A program made the translations under genes and the position numbers. Of a DNA stretch of 64,000 nucleotides, positions 61,004 to 64,000 are shown in pieces. Every line of letters begins with the position of its first letter. Position 1 is the first letter of the stretch. The stretch is taken from contig NC_060885.1 in NCBI RefSeq assembly GCF_014805685.1, forward strand, positions 7,953,132-8,017,131. Direction: 5' to 3'. The notes beneath the pieces are model-generated. The model worked only from the letters and a program-made list of their open reading frames with translations. It had not been told where the DNA came from and did no database searches. The DNA comes from Silurus meridionalis. Taxonomy: Eukaryota; Chordata; Actinopteri; Siluriformes; Siluridae.

Positions 61004-61136
61004 CAGGAGTAAAAACATGGAAGAATTAAAGACTTATATAAAGTAGGTTCGAGCTCAAATATAAGAACAGTAGACATCTAGAATGATCTCCAGAAACAAG
61101 GCCAGCACTAAACACTGCTGATGGATGGAGCTAGAA

Positions 61137-61795
61137 CAGGGGTCGGCAACCCGTGGCTCGGGAGCCGCATGCGGCTCTTTCATCCCTCTTCTGCGGCTCC
61201 CTGTGGCTTTGGAAAATAAATAATGAGTATTTAATTAAAATGCATTTTATTTTAGTCCGTTAGTTTTTAAAATGTAATTCTAAATTTGAAGATTTTGGTG
61301 ATCTTGTAAAATCTAAATAAAACGTGTTAAAGTTTTTTTGTCACTCTTCATATGCGTCACAACCGCTAATGTGCGACACCCACCGGCACGCGACTTCTTA
61401 AACTTTGGTTGACGGCACACAGAAGAGGACGGCATTTTTGGTTTGCTGCCGGTGAATAATTTATGTTCGGCGTTCTTTTCATAAATACAAGAAGGACTCA
61501 AATAGACATTGAGTATTTTACTTGAAAGTAACCTTCAATCCAATGTCTTTTTTTAAGGAGTTCAAAATTTGTTTGTTGCATGCAGAAATGTAATTTCATT
61601 CTCTCTGCAGTTCATTGATTTCATAAATGCAACACATTATGGTTTGATTATACATAGCATAAAGGCAAAAAAAAACGTTACATGTAGTGTTATTTCAATT
61701 TAAATGTCAAAAGGGTTTTGTGGCTCCCAGTGTTTTCTTTTCTGTGGGAAACAGGTCCAAATGGCTCTTTGTGTGGTGAAGGTTGCCGACCCCTG
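61137..61795. mobile_element. hAT non-autonomous element with 8-bp TSD
   Basis: The termini caggggtcggcaacccgtgg and aaggttgccgacccctg are inverted repeats. The octamer agctagaa stands directly on both sides (61129-61136 and 61796-61803), the duplication length of hAT transposases. The 659-bp interior has repeated ggctctttcat/ggctctttgtg motifs and no transposase gene. Confidence 0.92.
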
Positions 61796-61803
61796 AGCTA
61801 GAA

Positions 61804-62853
61804 CAAGAACAAGGATTGGCATTTTTCCTAAAACCAACTTGGTCCAAAACTCATTTGCAGGCTGGCAGAAATCCAGGAGCAGGGTACAATCTGAACCACA
61901 GGGAATTATTACTTAAGAAAATACTTTGGATCTAATGTCTTCAGGATATCTTCACGTGTAAGATGTTGGTTAAGTCCTGTATCTGTGTAGTGGTTTTGTA
62001 TCTTAAGGGCAAATAAATGCCTTCAACTAGGGGTCCATAAACGTTTTTTTTCTGTGAGGGTGACATAAATGTTCCTTTCTTTAATGGTGGACCAGGTTGG
62101 TTTGTATTAGAAAATTGCATGGGCTGTAATGTGACTACAAGTATTGTAGAAATTGTATTACGATTTTAAATGTATTTATTATTATGCCTCCTAATGCTAG
62201 ACTAGTTTATTTTGTTATGCAACATACAGACAAATGAGCATTACTTTTTTAGATATATAGCTGATTACAAAAGCATTATTACTATCAATGATATTTATTC
62301 ATATTTATTGCTATTGAAATTCAAAATTAATAACTTTAATAATGTTAATAACTGAGGGAAATTTTAGTTGGAAAGCCAACATTTGTTATCTTTGTTATAG
62401 AGTTATGATATGAGTAAAACATATTTAAAATGACATTTTCAAAATATGTCTCTTCATTGTTCATAAGGCTGTTCCAAATATGGGGGTGTGCAGTATTCCA
62501 CCCACAGGCTGTAGTTTGGGGACCTTTCCCCTAAACTCTGCAGGGAAGTACATCTCCAGAAATAGGGTTAACTTGAATTCTGTGGGGTATCAGATCTTCA
62601 AGAAAAGGGTTGGCTGAAATAGGTGGTATCTGAGTCTTAAGGAGAAAAGTAGGACCTAATCCCTACAGAGTAGCAGATCTCCAAAAATGAACTGAAACTC
62701 TGTGGGGTGGTCAAATAGATCACTAGCAGAAGGACAAATGTGCAAGGTCGTTAAACTCCAGGAGAACGGTAGGATGTAAATCCTGCAGGGTTTTCAACTG
62801 TAAACCCCACCTCTCATGGTTGTATATCCCCAAGTGATTGGGTGGATCAGTGG
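61804..62853. other. gstcd intron; possible degenerate repeat
   Basis: Non-coding. Between about 62510 and 62830 phrases such as tctgcagggaagtacatctc, ctgtggggtatcagatcttc and cctacagagtagcagatctc recur at 60-90 bp spacing, which suggests a very degenerate tandem repeat. Nothing else is recognised. Confidence 0.4.
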
Positions 62854-62855
62854 TA

Positions 62856-64000
<1,145 letters not shown>

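Noticed and set aside
58781..62850. Further gstcd exons upstream on the minus strand
   Set aside because: I looked for acceptor-frame-donor combinations with plausible protein and found none I could support; the remaining exons are probably beyond 64 kb.

Overview
This window is vertebrate genomic DNA, almost certainly from a teleost fish. It has split exons with GT/AG borders, very long AT-rich introns, dense di- and tetranucleotide microsatellites, many Tc1/mariner DNA transposons, hAT elements, an RTE-type LINE and several tRNA-derived SINE families. The mix suggests an ostariophysan such as a catfish or characin, but that is inference. There are no bacterial features: no operons, RBSs or CRISPR array. 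Nearly all longer open frames are antisense shadows, microsatellite read-through or transposon coding sequence. The real host exons are short and were found by splice sites, phase and family motifs.

Two host genes can be supported, both on the minus strand and both cut by the window. (1) Nephronectin (npnt): the signal-peptide exon (31426-31490), the Cys/Trp-rich N-terminal exon (20086-20186) and the first EGF exon (2094-2186) join in phase, and intron lengths are 11.2 kb and 17.9 kb. The rest of the gene lies left of position 1. (2) The last two coding exons (58711-58780 and 52393-52529) of a gene that I assign to gstcd; its upstream exons lie to the right or were not recognised. The gstcd-npnt order and orientation match the mammalian GSTCD-INTS12-NPNT locus, so the interval of about 21 kb between 52.4 and 31.5 kb is the gstcd-npnt intergenic region.

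The rest is mostly mobile and tandem DNA. 0-31 kb (npnt introns): microsatellites, a pogo/Tigger-like MITE, an RTE fragment, SINE copies, a hAT element with a Tc1 copy nested in it (11.5-13.0 kb), a Tc1-family MITE (21.4 kb) and a palindromic Tc1 derivative nested in an older Tc1-like element (28.0-29.5 kb). 31.9-52.4 kb (intergenic): a small hAT element just upstream of npnt, a degenerate triplicated segment, a 5'-truncated RTE copy, a nearly complete Tc1 element with two frameshifts (37.1-38.7 kb), a 34-bp minisatellite, a fold-back element and a full-length RTE LINE with a perfect 17-bp target-site duplication (43.2-46.3 kb). 52.4-64 kb (gstcd 3' end and intron): more Tc1 remnants, a tRNA-Glu/RTE composite SINE with a perfect 18-bp target-site duplication, a hAT element with a perfect 8-bp duplication and, at the right edge, a Tc1-like transposase whose frame is open for all 256 visible codons.

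The most notable items are the microsyntenic npnt/gstcd exons, the possibly intact Tc1 transposase with an IR/DR-like left end, the SINE that fuses a tRNA-Glu head to the two ends of the resident RTE LINE (an architecture like ruminant Bov-tA) and the nested transposons that give a relative chronology. I do not see an unknown biochemical system. All element family names come from memory of sequence motifs, not from a database search.
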